Source of the DNA: an uncultured Bacillota bacterium
GTDB lineage: Bacteria; Bacillota_I; Bacilli_A; RFN20; CAG-288
Direction: 5' to 3'
Length of the DNA stretch: 64,000 nt
NCBI GenBank assembly: GCA_949300365.1
Contig: CASGEC010000003.1
Location: forward strand, 1 to 64,000
This document shows positions 25,216 to 33,906 of the stretch, piece by piece; the first letter of the stretch is position 1, and each line of letters begins with the position of its first letter. The notes below the pieces were generated by a model, which worked only from the letters and a program-made list of their open reading frames with translations, made no database searches and was not told the DNA's origin. The position numbers and the translations under genes are program-made.

Positions 25216-26829
25216 ATGTCCACCATTGAAAAGATAAAAGGCATCTTCAAGCCGATCGACCTGACAAAGGGAAAGCCGTGGAAGGTCATCCTCCTCTTTT
25301 GGCTTCCGGTCGTCTTCTCCTATCTTTTCCAACAGTCCTACACCCTCATCGACGAACTGATCTGCGGCCACTTCCTGGAGGCGGCCTATGTCACGGGAAT
25401 CGACGATACCAACTCCCTGACCTTCCTCGTTCTGCAGTTTGCCTTCGGCTGTTCGGCAGGCTTCTCCGTCATCTCCGGTGCCAAGAAGGGCGCAAACGAC
25501 ATGGAAGGCTTGCGCAAGTCCTTCGTCCACCAGCTCTTTCTGGCCCTTGTCGTCTCCATCGTCCTGACCATCCTCGCCCTCAGCCTTGTCGATCCGCTTC
25601 TTGCCCTTCTTCAGATCACCAAAGGACCGACCTATCAAGCCTCCAAGATCTTCATCACCACGATCTATGCCGGGCTTTTCACCCAGGTGTTCTATAACCT
25701 TCTCTGCGCCTTCCTCCGCTCCATCGGCGACAGTCTGACGCCTTTCCTTTTCCTCTTTGGATCGACGCTTCTCTCCGTGGGTCTGGACTTCCTCTTCATC
25801 GTCGGCATCCCGGATATCCTGCCGGAATTCGGCTTACCGCAATCCGGTGGCGTCTTCGGTGCGGCAATGTCGGTCAACATCGCCCAGTTCGTCGCGGCCT
25901 TGGGTTGCCTTGTCTATGCCCTGTGGCGCTATCCTTTCCTGCGTCCGAAGAAGGGGGATTTCCATCTCGACCTCCGCTTTGCCTGGGAACACCTCAAGCT
26001 CGGCCTTCCTCTTGCCCTGCAGTTTTCTATCCTTGCCATCGGCCTTATCGTCCTTCAGGCAGACGTCGTCGACTTCGATACCTTCAGCCAGAACTACTAT
26101 CTGGCAAACGGAAAGCCCTATGTCGATACTTTTCACGTTTCCTATGAGCCTATCCTTGAGCATGATGGCAGCACGTCCTTCAACATGGCCCAGGCAGCCT
26201 TTGGTCCCTCAAACAAGTTCGAGACCTTCCTGGAGACGACATTGGATGCCTTGGGGGCGACGATGATCAGCTACTGCTCCCAGAATAGGGGCGCCAGGAA
26301 ATACGACCGCATCAAGAAGGGCCTCAACCAAAGCCTTCTTATCGGAGCAAGCCTTTGCACCATCCTGATGGTAACGGAACTTCTTGCCTCCATCAACGGT
26401 GCCTACCTCTATCTTTTCCTGGACAAGGACTATGTCACCCCGGCCGTGAAGCACTATGGCCAGATGTACTTCTCCTTCATCGCCCCGTCCACCTATCTTT
26501 TGGGCCTTCTCTTCATCGTCAGAAGCTCCATCCAGGGATTGGGAAAGTCCGCCTTCCCTCTTCTTGCCGGCAGCATGGAAGTCATCGCCAGGGTCGTTGT
26601 TTCCCTTGCCATCCCACCCCTGATGGCCATGACGACAGGCGATCTTGCCCTGACCGAAGCCTTTGGTCCTCACTATGGCTGGTCCTTCCTCTCCGTCTGC
26701 ATCGCCTCTCCGATGGCCTGGCTTCTGGCTTGCATCCCCTGTGCCATCGGCCTTATCTATTACGTCTACAAAAACAAGCTCCAGGATTCCGATATCCGGA
26801 AGTTCGGCCTGACGGGTGAGATCCTGTAG
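25216..26829 (+). CDS. MATE family exporter with an enlarged loop
   Basis: A 537-residue MATE protein, about 70-90 residues longer than usual. The N-terminal IDLTKGKPWK followed by a first helix beginning VILLFWLPVVFSYLF is typical. The extra length is a hydrophilic insertion at about residues 285-335 (FDTFSQNYYLANGKPYVDTF... to NMAQAAFGPS) between the helices of the second half. The ribosome site GGAGG precedes ATG 25216. Some MATE-like proteins near this one export antimicrobial compounds; here the substrate is unknown. Confidence 0.88.
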   Translation: MSTIEKIKGIFKPIDLTKGKPWKVILLFWLPVVFSYLFQQSYTLIDELICGHFLEAAYVTGIDDTNSLTFLVLQFAFGCSAGFSVISGAKKGANDMEGLRKSFVHQLFLALVVSIVLTILALSLVDPLLALLQITKGPTYQASKIFITTIYAGLFTQVFYNLLCAFLRSIGDSLTPFLFLFGSTLLSVGLDFLFIVGIPDILPEFGLPQSGGVFGAAMSVNIAQFVAALGCLVYALWRYPFLRPKKGDFHLDLRFAWEHLKLGLPLALQFSILAIGLIVLQADVVDFDTFSQNYYLANGKPYVDTFHVSYEPILEHDGSTSFNMAQAAFGPSNKFETFLETTLDALGATMISYCSQNRGARKYDRIKKGLNQSLLIGASLCTILMVTELLASINGAYLYLFLDKDYVTPAVKHYGQMYFSFIAPSTYLLGLLFIVRSSIQGLGKSAFPLLAGSMEVIARVVVSLAIPPLMAMTTGDLALTEAFGPHYGWSFLSVCIASPMAWLLACIPCAIGLIYYVYKNKLQDSDIRKFGLTGEIL

Positions 26830-27076
26830 GTAAGTTCATTGCCAGCCATTGTATAGACTCGAGTCCATCGGATTGTTTTTGTTGCCCTCGTTAAGGCATG
26901 TACTGAAGAGTGATTTGGAGAAGGTGTTTTGTTCGTGGAAAGAAAAAGCTGAATTGTTTTTACCTGTCTAATAGGCGTATTGTCTTCCAGTGCCAAGTTC
27001 CTATTACTTTGTCAAATTGTCTTGATTTCAAGCTTCAGACTTGGCTTTCTCATGTTACTCCTATCCGCCATCTCCT
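26830..27076. other. AT-rich intergenic stretch without a gene
   Basis: The sequence becomes clearly more AT-rich than the flanking exporter gene, and no reading frame has the composition of a gene. It marks the left edge of the AT-rich segment that contains the cysteine hydrolase. Confidence 0.5.
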
Positions 27077-27105
27077 TTGGTTGTGGCTTGAAAATGGATT
27101 ATAAT
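27077..27105 (+). promoter_or_regulatory. Promoter of the cysteine-hydrolase gene
   Basis: TTGGTT (27077-27082), a 17-base spacer and a perfect TATAAT (27100-27105). Transcription would start about 35 bases before ATG 27149. Confidence 0.65.
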
Positions 27106-27148
27106 GTGCTTAGCAAACCCCACCCTTAAGACTAAGAAGGAGGTCAAA

Positions 27149-28462
27149 ATGAAAAGGCTTTTTCTCGTATTCGCAATCCTGTTTTCTTCTTTAATAACTA
27201 ACAATACCAGCTTTTCTATTGAATCGACCCCCCTCCGTCCTGCGGCACATCAAAGTACAATGACAGAATACGATGATGCCGTTTATCAGGTCTTTTCGTT
27301 TAAGGATGTCTTCGAAGGCTACTATGAAAAATACCAAAGATCCGTGAGAATTAGAACTCTGGATAGCGAGGTTTCCTTTGAAGACTTCTGTAATAACTTC
27401 TATCAATATTCATATTCTATTGAGGATTATACGGAAAAGATGTCAAGCCATGAAATTCCCCTTCAGAAACCATTTGCCACGAACGTGTTCTCAAAAACAG
27501 CTAACCAAATATCCCCTAGAAGCAATATCATTAAGGAAGCTTTCCCTGATGAAAAATATATTTTAGGTAAAGATTTGGATAACTCCCAGCCGACGCCAAA
27601 GAGTGCTTTTCAAAGAGAGCCGATAATGTCTAATGAAAATATCGATTATGACGAGATTTGGGAAGGCGATTTTCTTTATGAAACACTAACTGATTTGCCG
27701 ACGGATCATGTGGCTTTCATTTATGAAATTAATCAGCCTAGCTATTATGGCAATTATATCCAAACGGTTGAAGCAGTAGCATCTGGAGTAAACTATGGTT
27801 TCCTTGATGATACCCGCTTTGTTGAGAAAGGGGTTGTGATTTATCGCGTCTATCGAGCCCATGAGCTTGGTATAGCTGGCAAGGCTAAGGACTTTATTTC
27901 ACACCAAATTGGCAAGAACTATGCAGGGGTTTCCGATTTTTTCTCCACCGATGTCTCCATCAATGAAAATAACTGGTATTGTTCCGAACTTATCTATGCG
28001 GCTTATTACTCCAATGGAATTGATTTGTGCTATGGAACAGGATTCGATCACACAACCGAAGTTTGTGCACCAGTTCTTTTGACAACTGGAAAGTTCTCGA
28101 TGGAAATTCCCCTTATGGAATTGAACTTGGAAATTAGAATTGTTTCCTTCGAATCAAGTTTCTTTAATTCCCATTGGATAATCAACGTCAGCAATCCAAA
28201 TAACCATTCTTTGACCATTTACTATAATTCCAAAATGTGTTTCGAGGATGACGGCCTTAAGTGGACAAACCTTAATGACGTTAATGAAATCGTTCTCGAT
28301 GCTCATGAATCGGAAAACGTCACTATTGCAGAAAACTTTTTTGCAACATCTATCGCCTTCTCTTGGTGCTCAAATGGAATAAGACGTATCCTAGTTGGAA
28401 CAAATCTTTCGAAAGATACTTACACAATGACTCTCCTTTCTGGTGAAATAGAGGAAAGTTAG
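27149..28462 (+). CDS. Secreted YiiX/NlpC-P60-like cysteine hydrolase
   Basis: A 437-residue protein with a signal peptide (residues 1-22, no lipobox). The middle part resembles permuted papain-fold hydrolases of the YiiX group: H187 in TDHVAFIYEI and, downstream, C278 in NNWYCSELIYAAYYS, the order His-then-Cys typical of that circularly permuted group. Members cut amide or ester bonds in murein, lipids or proteins; the substrate here is unknown. ATG 27149 has AAGGAGG. The gene is markedly more AT-rich than its neighbours, suggesting transfer. The next gene begins directly after its stop, so the two are an operon. Confidence 0.7.
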   Translation: MKRLFLVFAILFSSLITNNTSFSIESTPLRPAAHQSTMTEYDDAVYQVFSFKDVFEGYYEKYQRSVRIRTLDSEVSFEDFCNNFYQYSYSIEDYTEKMSSHEIPLQKPFATNVFSKTANQISPRSNIIKEAFPDEKYILGKDLDNSQPTPKSAFQREPIMSNENIDYDEIWEGDFLYETLTDLPTDHVAFIYEINQPSYYGNYIQTVEAVASGVNYGFLDDTRFVEKGVVIYRVYRAHELGIAGKAKDFISHQIGKNYAGVSDFFSTDVSINENNWYCSELIYAAYYSNGIDLCYGTGFDHTTEVCAPVLLTTGKFSMEIPLMELNLEIRIVSFESSFFNSHWIINVSNPNNHSLTIYYNSKMCFEDDGLKWTNLNDVNEIVLDAHESENVTIAENFFATSIAFSWCSNGIRRILVGTNLSKDTYTMTLLSGEIEES

Positions 28463-29857
28463 ATGAAAAAGACAAAAGACAAGACCGTTTCCTTGAGGAA
28501 GCGTCTTCAGCAGACAAAGTGCACTTTCCAAAAGTCCAAAGGAAAGACGATCTTTTTTGGGATATTTGCTATCGTGATGATGACCTTCTTCGGTTGCTTT
28601 TCAACGGTATCGAAAGCACCCGTTCTCTATAACGAATTCTCGAAGGCCATCGATACTGGCATGAACTTTGTCCAGCTTAACAGTGTCGAATACGTAGGCG
28701 TCCGTTCAAAAGGCGGTTTGATGCTTGTAGAAAACGACGCTCCATTCGACGAGGGTCAGAAGGATCTCCTTATCTCTACTTTCCGTAAACCGAGTATGCT
28801 CGTCTCGGCAGGTGGCTTTGACACAGCTTTCTATATCCAGGAAAAAGAAGAATATGATACTCAATTCAAGCAGGACCAGATGGCAATGCCAATCGGACAA
28901 CTCCTTGCAAAGGATAGTCTTCTCAGTATCGATGAGCATGCCGACATGGAAAGCCTTGGCCTTTCTTTCGATAGAAGGCTTTCTTCATCTTCGCTTTGCC
29001 GTCTTCCGACAAACGAGAACGAGATCATGATTTCCTGGCTACAGGCCGATCTCTTCCTGAAATATGGCATCGTCACCGAAAAGGAAAGCTTTCTGCCCTC
29101 TTCTATCGACCAGCTCATCGGAAAGAGCATCAATGGCTTGACGATCGTCGGCGTCTACGAAAACAAGGAAAGGGACTATATCGAGTCCCTCTTTCCGGAT
29201 GTGTTCTCTACCGAAAAGAAGGATCGTCTCCAGGAGATTCGAAACGGTGTCATTCTTTCTTGCCATGCCTTGACCTACACCGGCGAGACAATCGATGAGA
29301 AGAGCACCATCTATGCCTTTGTCACCAACGCAGGGCAAGTGGCAAGCTGTCTGGAGTACTTGGATATGCGAAACGCCTATGGTGCCGGAAGGGTCATCGA
29401 ATCGAAGAACGCCTTTACGCACAACGGCTATGCCATCGATATCTTCAGAGAATACGTCCGAGAACCCGGAAGATATGTCGTCATCGTTCTCCTGCTTTTT
29501 GCCGCATGTATTTTCCTCGCCTTCGGAAAGGACCAGGTCAAGCTAACGAAAAGGCTTCAGCCAAACCTTTCCAACAGCGACCTTCTCAAGACAAGCCTTC
29601 TCCAGGGATTCCTGATGGCTGTTATCATCTCCGTTCCTTCTTGGCTTCTTGTCGCATTGGCCTGCCTTATCTTCAATAGCATCGTTCATGCCCCTCTTCT
29701 CTCCCTCTCTCTTGTCACATCCCTTGAGATTTTCATCTTTGTCCTCGCTCTTCTCTATCTTTCAATCCCGTTTGGATTCCTTGGCATCCGACGAGACAAA
29801 AAGAAGGCTGAGAAAGATGAGCTTGCGAAAAGGGAAAGATTGACAGAAAACATCTAG
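28463..29857 (+). CDS. FtsX/MacB-like membrane protein without ATPase partner
   Basis: A 464-residue protein: basic N-terminus, one helix (about 33-52), a large extracytoplasmic domain (about 55-330), then three helices (about 340-450) and a charged tail. This is the topology of FtsX/MacB-type ABC permeases. No ATP-binding gene is adjacent, so it either borrows one or acts as a stand-alone membrane protein. It starts immediately after the hydrolase stop codon (TAGATG) without a clear ribosome site, implying re-initiation. The codon use returns to the chromosomal norm in its second half. Confidence 0.65.
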   Translation: MKKTKDKTVSLRKRLQQTKCTFQKSKGKTIFFGIFAIVMMTFFGCFSTVSKAPVLYNEFSKAIDTGMNFVQLNSVEYVGVRSKGGLMLVENDAPFDEGQKDLLISTFRKPSMLVSAGGFDTAFYIQEKEEYDTQFKQDQMAMPIGQLLAKDSLLSIDEHADMESLGLSFDRRLSSSSLCRLPTNENEIMISWLQADLFLKYGIVTEKESFLPSSIDQLIGKSINGLTIVGVYENKERDYIESLFPDVFSTEKKDRLQEIRNGVILSCHALTYTGETIDEKSTIYAFVTNAGQVASCLEYLDMRNAYGAGRVIESKNAFTHNGYAIDIFREYVREPGRYVVIVLLLFAACIFLAFGKDQVKLTKRLQPNLSNSDLLKTSLLQGFLMAVIISVPSWLLVALACLIFNSIVHAPLLSLSLVTSLEIFIFVLALLYLSIPFGFLGIRRDKKKAEKDELAKRERLTENI

Positions 29858-29953
29858 TTTGATTTTGAAATACATTTGTCATAGAAAACCAATAACTGAT
29901 TTCCGCTCTTAATAACCATCGAAAGATTGCTTTTCAATCGCTCTTCTTCCTCT

Positions 29954-29982
29954 TTGTCTTGCCTTGCCGAACTTTCTATAAT
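29954..29982 (+). promoter_or_regulatory. Promoter of the UvrA-like gene
   Basis: TTGTCT (29954-29959), a 17-base spacer and TATAAT (29977-29982), 26 bases before ATG 30009, which has GAGGAGGAAG upstream. Confidence 0.75.
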
Positions 29983-30008
29983 TGTCTTGCCAATGAGGAG
30001 GAAGAAAG

Positions 30009-32486
30009 ATGCGAGATCATATCGAAATAAGAGGGGCAAGGGTCCATAACCTAAAGAACATCGATGTGGATATCCCCTTAAACAAGATTGTCGGCATCGC
30101 CGGTGTTTCCGGTTCCGGAAAATCCTCCCTTTCCCTTGGTGTTCTCTATGCGGAGGGATCAAGGCGCTATCTGGAGGCTCTTTCCACCTATACGAGAAGA
30201 CGCATGACACAAGCGGCCAAGGCAGATGTCGACAAGGTTCTCTATGTCCCGGCAGCCCTTGCCCTCCATCAACGCCCAGCCATCCCTGGAATCCGCTCGA
30301 CGTTTGGTACCGGAACGGAGCTTCTCAATTCCTTGAGGCTGATGTATTCCCGTCTTGCTTCCCATTGCTGCCCAAACGGTCACTACGTCGAGCCAACGAT
30401 CAATGTCGCCGCCGGACAGGAGCTCGTCTGTCCGATCTGTCATGCCCATTTCCATGCCTCATCGGCAGAAGAACTCTCCTTCAATAGCCAAGGAGCCTGC
30501 CCGAAATGTTCCGGAACAGGAACGATTCTGGAAGTCGATCTTTCAACTATTGTTCCCGATGAGAGCAAGACAATCGAAGAGGGTGCCGTCGCTCCTTGGA
30601 ATTCCCTTATGTGGTCCCTTATGGTCGATGTCTGTCGGGCTATGGGCGTAAGGACCAACGTTCCCTTCCGGGAGCTGACGGAGAAGGAGAAGGATATTGT
30701 CTTTCATGGTCCAGCCATCAAAAAGCATATTCTCTACCGTTCCAAGAAAACGGAGGACTTCGCCGAGCTGGACTTCACTTACTACAATGCCGTCCTTACG
30801 GTCGAAAACGCCCTGTCGAAGGTCAAGGACGAAAGCGGCATGAAAAGGGTCGAGAAGTTCCTCAAAAGCGGCATCTGTCCGGAATGCCATGGAACCCGTC
30901 TCTCCCAAAAGGCACGCCTTCCCAAGATCCTTGGCATCGGCTTGGATGAGGCTTGTCAGAAGACCCTTTCCGAACTCGTCCTCTGGGTCAAGGAAATTCC
31001 CCAAAGCCTTCCAGTGGCGATGCGTCCCATGGCTACAAGCATCATCGATTCCTTCTTGGGAACGGCCAAGAGGCTTCTTGATCTCGGATTAGGATATCTC
31101 ACGCTGGATAGAGCTTCTTCTACTCTGTCCACTGGAGAAAGGCAGAGAATGCAACTGGCAAGAGCTGTCAGGAATCGTACGACTGGAGTCCTTTATGTTC
31201 TCGATGAGCCATCTATCGGTCTTCACCCTTCCAATCTCCTCGGCCTTATTGACGTGATGCATGATCTTATCGATGATGGAAACTCCGTCCTTCTTGTGGA
31301 TCACGATGTCCAGGTTCTTAAGGCAGCTGACTATCTGATCGAAATGGGGCCCGGTGCTGGAACCAATGGCGGTAGAGTCCTTGCCAAGGGAACACCGGAA
31401 TCGCTCTCCCTTAATCCCGCCTCCAAAATCGGTCCCTTCCTATCCGGAAAGGAAAAGAGCAGGACACGGCCTGTCGTTAACAAGGCTGAGATATTCCAAA
31501 AAGGAAAAATCCATCTTTCCACCGATTCTATCCACACTGTCAAACCCTTGGAGGTCGACATTCCAAAAGGAAGGCTGACTGTCGTCACGGGTGTCTCCGG
31601 TTCCGGAAAGACAACCCTCGTTCTGGAAAGCCTTGTTCCGGCAATCCAGAGCATGGCTTTAGGAAGAAGCCTTCCTAAACATGTCAAGGGAATCGACACG
31701 GATGGCATAAAACAAGCCAAGCTTATCGATGCCACGCCCATCGGGATCAATGTCCGTTCGACCGTGACAACCTATGCCAATATCCACGATGAACTCAGGA
31801 AAATCTTTGCCCGTCAGGAAGAGGCCAGAAAGCTTGGCTATCATGCCGGGGATTTCTCCTACAACACGGGAAAGCTCCGCTGTCCGACATGTGATGGAAC
31901 GGGTTCGATAAGCCTCGATGTCCAATTCCTTCCGGATGTCGAGATCCCCTGCCCGGATTGCCATGGTACCCGCTATGGGAAGGATGCCGACAATGTCCAC
32001 TGCCTGCTCAAGGACGGAAGAAGGATCACCCTTCCCCAGCTGATGAACATGGATGTCCAGGATGCCCTTGTTGCCTGCAAGGACATGAAGACCATCTATC
32101 CCAAGCTCAAGGTTCTTGATGACCTCGGCCTTGGCTATCTGACTTTGGGTGAGGAGACCCCTTCCCTATCCGGAGGGGAAGCCCAGAGGCTCAAGCTGGC
32201 AAGCGAGATGGGAAAAGGCCAGGAGGACACGCTTTTCGTCTTCGACGAACCTACGATCGGCCTTCATCCCTTGGATGTTCGGACGCTTCTCAATGTCTTC
32301 CAGACCCTTCTTGATTCCGGAGCCACGATCGTCGTCATCGAGCATGATCTGGATGTCATCCGCAATGCCGACTACGTCATCGACATGGGACCTGGAGGCG
32401 GAAATGAAGGCGGAAGGATCGTCGTTGAGGGAACGATTGACGATGTTGTTTCCTGCAAGGAAAGCAAGACCGGGAAGTTTCTCTAG
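30009..32486 (+). CDS. Class II UvrA paralogue (UvrA2-like)
   Basis: An 825-residue ABC-type DNA-binding ATPase, about 100-120 residues shorter than UvrA, as expected for class II proteins that lack the UvrB-binding region. Seen: Walker [10 protein letters not shown] near residue 35, zinc-type cysteines ([24 protein letters not shown]), first signature [13 protein letters not shown], second Walker [10 protein letters not shown], second Cys set ([16 protein letters not shown]) and [13 protein letters not shown]. Such paralogues are linked to damage tolerance or resistance to DNA-binding drugs (DrrC type). It is monocistronic with its own promoter; no uvrB or uvrC is nearby. Confidence 0.92.
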   Translation: MRDHIEIRGARVHNLKNIDVDIPLNKIVGIAGVSGSGKSSLSLGVLYAEGSRRYLEALSTYTRRRMTQAAKADVDKVLYVPAALALHQRPAIPGIRSTFGTGTELLNSLRLMYSRLASHCCPNGHYVEPTINVAAGQELVCPICHAHFHASSAEELSFNSQGACPKCSGTGTILEVDLSTIVPDESKTIEEGAVAPWNSLMWSLMVDVCRAMGVRTNVPFRELTEKEKDIVFHGPAIKKHILYRSKKTEDFAELDFTYYNAVLTVENALSKVKDESGMKRVEKFLKSGICPECHGTRLSQKARLPKILGIGLDEACQKTLSELVLWVKEIPQSLPVAMRPMATSIIDSFLGTAKRLLDLGLGYLTLDRASSTLSTGERQRMQLARAVRNRTTGVLYVLDEPSIGLHPSNLLGLIDVMHDLIDDGNSVLLVDHDVQVLKAADYLIEMGPGAGTNGGRVLAKGTPESLSLNPASKIGPFLSGKEKSRTRPVVNKAEIFQKGKIHLSTDSIHTVKPLEVDIPKGRLTVVTGVSGSGKTTLVLESLVPAIQSMALGRSLPKHVKGIDTDGIKQAKLIDATPIGINVRSTVTTYANIHDELRKIFARQEEARKLGYHAGDFSYNTGKLRCPTCDGTGSISLDVQFLPDVEIPCPDCHGTRYGKDADNVHCLLKDGRRITLPQLMNMDVQDALVACKDMKTIYPKLKVLDDLGLGYLTLGEETPSLSGGEAQRLKLASEMGKGQEDTLFVFDEPTIGLHPLDVRTLLNVFQTLLDSGATIVVIEHDLDVIRNADYVIDMGPGGGNEGGRIVVEGTIDDVVSCKESKTGKFL

Positions 32487-32550
32487 ATTCCTTCATCCCT
32501 CGTTTTGAAATAGAATAGGAGCCAAAGAGACCGCTTCAAAAGGAGAAAGC

Positions 32551-32997
32551 ATGCAATTAAGAACACTCGACTATAACAAGGACTTCCAAGAGGTCGTTGA
32601 TGTCTTCGATTCCGCCTTTTCCAGAGAACCGTGGAACGACGACTGGTCAGACAGGAAACAACTGGATCGCTATATCCAGGACCTCCTCGACCAGAAAAAC
32701 ACCCTTGCCTTTGGTCTCTTCGATGACACGGAACTTATCGGCCTCGTCCTCGGCCGGCTGATGCATTTCTATATCGGAAACCAGTTCCGGATCGACGAGC
32801 TCTGTGTCAAACCAACAAGACAGGGAAAGGGCCTTGGCACCCTTCTTCTATCCGAAGTCGAAAAGGCCTGCATCGAAAGGAAGATACCTTACCTCATCCT
32901 CTCCACGGAAAGAAACTATCCAGCCTTTTCCTTCTACTCTAAGAATGGGTTTGTGCTCTCGCCAAACAGCGTCTTCTTGGCAAAGAAGCTTTATTGA
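32551..32997 (+). CDS. GNAT family N-acetyltransferase
   Basis: A 148-residue acetyl-CoA-dependent acyltransferase. Motif A is clear (DELCVKPTRQGKGLGTLLL, residues about 80-98) and is followed by the motif B segment ILSTERNYPAFSFYSKNGF. ATG 32551 follows AAAAGGAG. Substrate unknown; it could be an amine, an antibiotic or a protein N-terminus. A 14 of 15 cre-like match overlaps its leader (32526-32540) but is probably chance. Confidence 0.88.
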   Translation: MQLRTLDYNKDFQEVVDVFDSAFSREPWNDDWSDRKQLDRYIQDLLDQKNTLAFGLFDDTELIGLVLGRLMHFYIGNQFRIDELCVKPTRQGKGLGTLLLSEVEKACIERKIPYLILSTERNYPAFSFYSKNGFVLSPNSVFLAKKLY

Positions 32998-33027
32998 GGC
33001 ATTCTTCTTTCTTTTCGGAAAGCTGTT

Positions 33028-33906
33028 TTATTTTTTCTTCTCCTCTTCCTTCCTCTCGCTTCTTTGGATTCTTTCCTCTGCATTCTTGAAGTAATCCTCA
33101 TACGACTTCTCAAGGATTCCTTCTTTTCCCATGCCGTCGCCAATCCTTTGGAACTTGTAGGGGCCATTGACCTTCATGAAATTGAGGATACCAAGATGGA
33201 TGGCGTCCTCAGGGCAGAAGAAGGCGCAGCGGGAACAGAGGATGCACTTGGTCGAGAAATGAATCCCTTTGTCATCCATGGAGATGTTCTTGACCGGGCA
33301 GTTGCGGACGCAGAGACCGCAGCGGATGCATTTGCTGTCGGCGAGGAAGGTCTTTCCGACGATGCCGCTTGCCTTCTGCTCGATGCGAAGAAGGGAAAGG
33401 ATGGCCTTCGTAAAAGGCGTTGCCTTCCATTCCCTTTTGCATCCGTCAAGGATTTCCTGGGCATCCAAAGGAATCAGCTTTCTTGCCGTATCCCACATTT
33501 GATAGGCCATATCCTCCGTATGCCGGAAGACCATATCATAGGGCATGAGGTAATGAAACTCCCCTCTTGGTTGATAGCCGTTCTTCCTAAGGAGGGAAAG
33601 AAGCCTGGCCGAGGAATAGTCATTCAAATGGAGACCTTCCCCCGATGTTTTCAGAATATAGACAGGATCGTCTTTTGGAAGGCTATTCATCCCTGTGGCG
33701 AAATCCAGGATGATCTTCGGGGCATTGAAGGCATGGATGGGATAGCCGATGAGCAGGCAGTCGAAAGAGGAGAGGTCGATATTTCCTTCCTTCTCCAGAT
33801 CGAAAACAGCAGTCTCCTGTTTCTTGTCCGCCAGGGCCTGTTCCATGGCCAGGATGCACTTTCGGGTATTCCCGGTTCCCGAAAAATAGACGAGCGCGAT
33901 ATTCAT
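33028..33906 (-). CDS. EFR1-type flavodoxin-ferredoxin fusion
   Basis: 292 residues: a flavodoxin-like domain with the FMN phosphate loop SGTGNTRKC (residues 9-17), and a C-terminal ferredoxin with two 4Fe-4S motifs, CIRCGLCVRNCP and CILCSRCAFFCP. It matches the EFR1 family of electron carriers common in anaerobes; it would move low-potential electrons to a partner enzyme in the cytoplasm. Its start overlaps the end of the upstream dehydrogenase gene by four bases (ATGA), so that protein is the likely partner. Confidence 0.92.
   Translation of the reverse strand: MNIALVYFSGTGNTRKCILAMEQALADKKQETAVFDLEKEGNIDLSSFDCLLIGYPIHAFNAPKIILDFATGMNSLPKDDPVYILKTSGEGLHLNDYSSARLLSLLRKNGYQPRGEFHYLMPYDMVFRHTEDMAYQMWDTARKLIPLDAQEILDGCKREWKATPFTKAILSLLRIEQKASGIVGKTFLADSKCIRCGLCVRNCPVKNISMDDKGIHFSTKCILCSRCAFFCPEDAIHLGILNFMKVNGPYKFQRIGDGMGKEGILEKSYEDYFKNAEERIQRSERKEEEKKK

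Noticed and set aside
32526..32540. A cre-like match (14 of 15) before the GNAT gene
   Set aside because: It overlaps the ribosome-site region with no promoter nearby and the gene has no link to sugar use; likely chance.
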